The position numbers were made by a program, and so were the translations under genes. DNA of 13,260 nucleotides from Rhodoluna sp. (GTDB taxonomy: Bacteria > Actinomycetota > Actinomycetes > Actinomycetales > Microbacteriaceae): NCBI GenBank assembly GCA_017984715.1, contig JAGNYY010000013.1, forward strand, positions 1-13,260. Reading direction: 5' to 3'. Positions 13,196-13,260 of the stretch are shown one piece after another. Under the pieces are notes generated by a model, which saw only the letters and a program-made list of their open reading frames with translations, made no database searches and was not told the origin of the DNA. The number at the start of each line of letters is the position of its first letter. Position 1 is the stretch's first letter.

Positions 13196-13260
13196 TTGTC
13201 AGATTTGAATAACCCGCACGGGCAGCCCCTAGATGCAGCCCACCCAGACCGAAACCTTGG
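13196..13260 (+). CDS. Start of an unidentified gene (TTG start, 3' truncated by window)
   Basis: From TTG at 13196 the frame stays open to the window end, giving SDLNNPHGQPLDAAHPDRN after the initiator. GGGAG (13184-13188) lies 7 bases upstream, and a promoter-like pair precedes it. The polar, proline-rich beginning is not a signal peptide or membrane segment and I do not recognise a family from 21 residues. An ATG at 13233 in another frame has no ribosome site. Being beyond a strong terminator, this gene is not part of the importer operon. Confidence 0.45.
   Translation, partial: MSDLNNPHGQPLDAAHPDRNL

Overview
The window is a catabolic locus for inositol or a related cyclitol from a bacterium that is most likely an actinomycete. 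The base composition is moderately GC-rich by eye. The inosose dehydratase is of the form I associate with actinobacteria (N-terminus GAPISWGVCEVPNWGHQ). GTG and apparent TTG starts are used, genes are tightly packed, and the regulator is a LacI protein with CG-centred palindromic operators. Frequent CTA and TCA codons would fit one of the small-genome freshwater Microbacteriaceae, but that placement is only an impression.

Layout. (1) Positions 1-4315, plus strand: the end of an operon that enters from the left. It holds the C-terminal part of IolD, an HpcH/HpaI-type aldolase, a Gfo/Idh/MocA oxidoreductase, a D-2-hydroxyacid dehydrogenase and IolE. Gaps are 0 to 13 bases. (2) 4381-4410: a perfect 13-bp hairpin that can end transcription from both sides. 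(3) 4435-5445, minus: IolG-like inositol 2-dehydrogenase, starting at GTG and transcribed divergently from (4). (4) 5582-6541, plus: an RmlD-like short-chain dehydrogenase/epimerase. (5) 6577-7596, minus: a LacI-family regulator, divergent from (6). (6) 7785-13042, plus: a second Gfo/Idh/MocA oxidoreductase, a TIM-barrel isomerase/epimerase, and a complete CUT2-type sugar ABC importer (binding protein, permease, single-domain ATPase), closed by a strong terminator. (7) 13196 onward: the first codons of an unidentified gene, with its own promoter-like region.

How the genes fit together (inference). The ABC importer brings in the cyclitol. IolG oxidises myo-inositol to 2-keto-myo-inositol (inosose), IolE dehydrates it and IolD hydrolyses the ring. 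The aldolase could then act on a downstream 2-keto acid, possibly in place of IolJ. The two extra Gfo/Idh/MocA enzymes and the second TIM-barrel protein could funnel other stereoisomers or derivatives into this route.

The most informative non-coding signal is a set of three LacI-type palindromes with core TGGAGCGCTCCA. Two lie in tandem before the importer operon and one lies between iolG and the SDR gene. Together they suggest that the LacI protein encoded here controls both divergent promoter regions. I see no mobile element, CRISPR array, tRNA or rRNA, and no gene-free stretch longer than about 190 bases. Overall this is a coherent but fairly conventional catabolic locus with some unusual enzyme choices, not evidence for a wholly new system.
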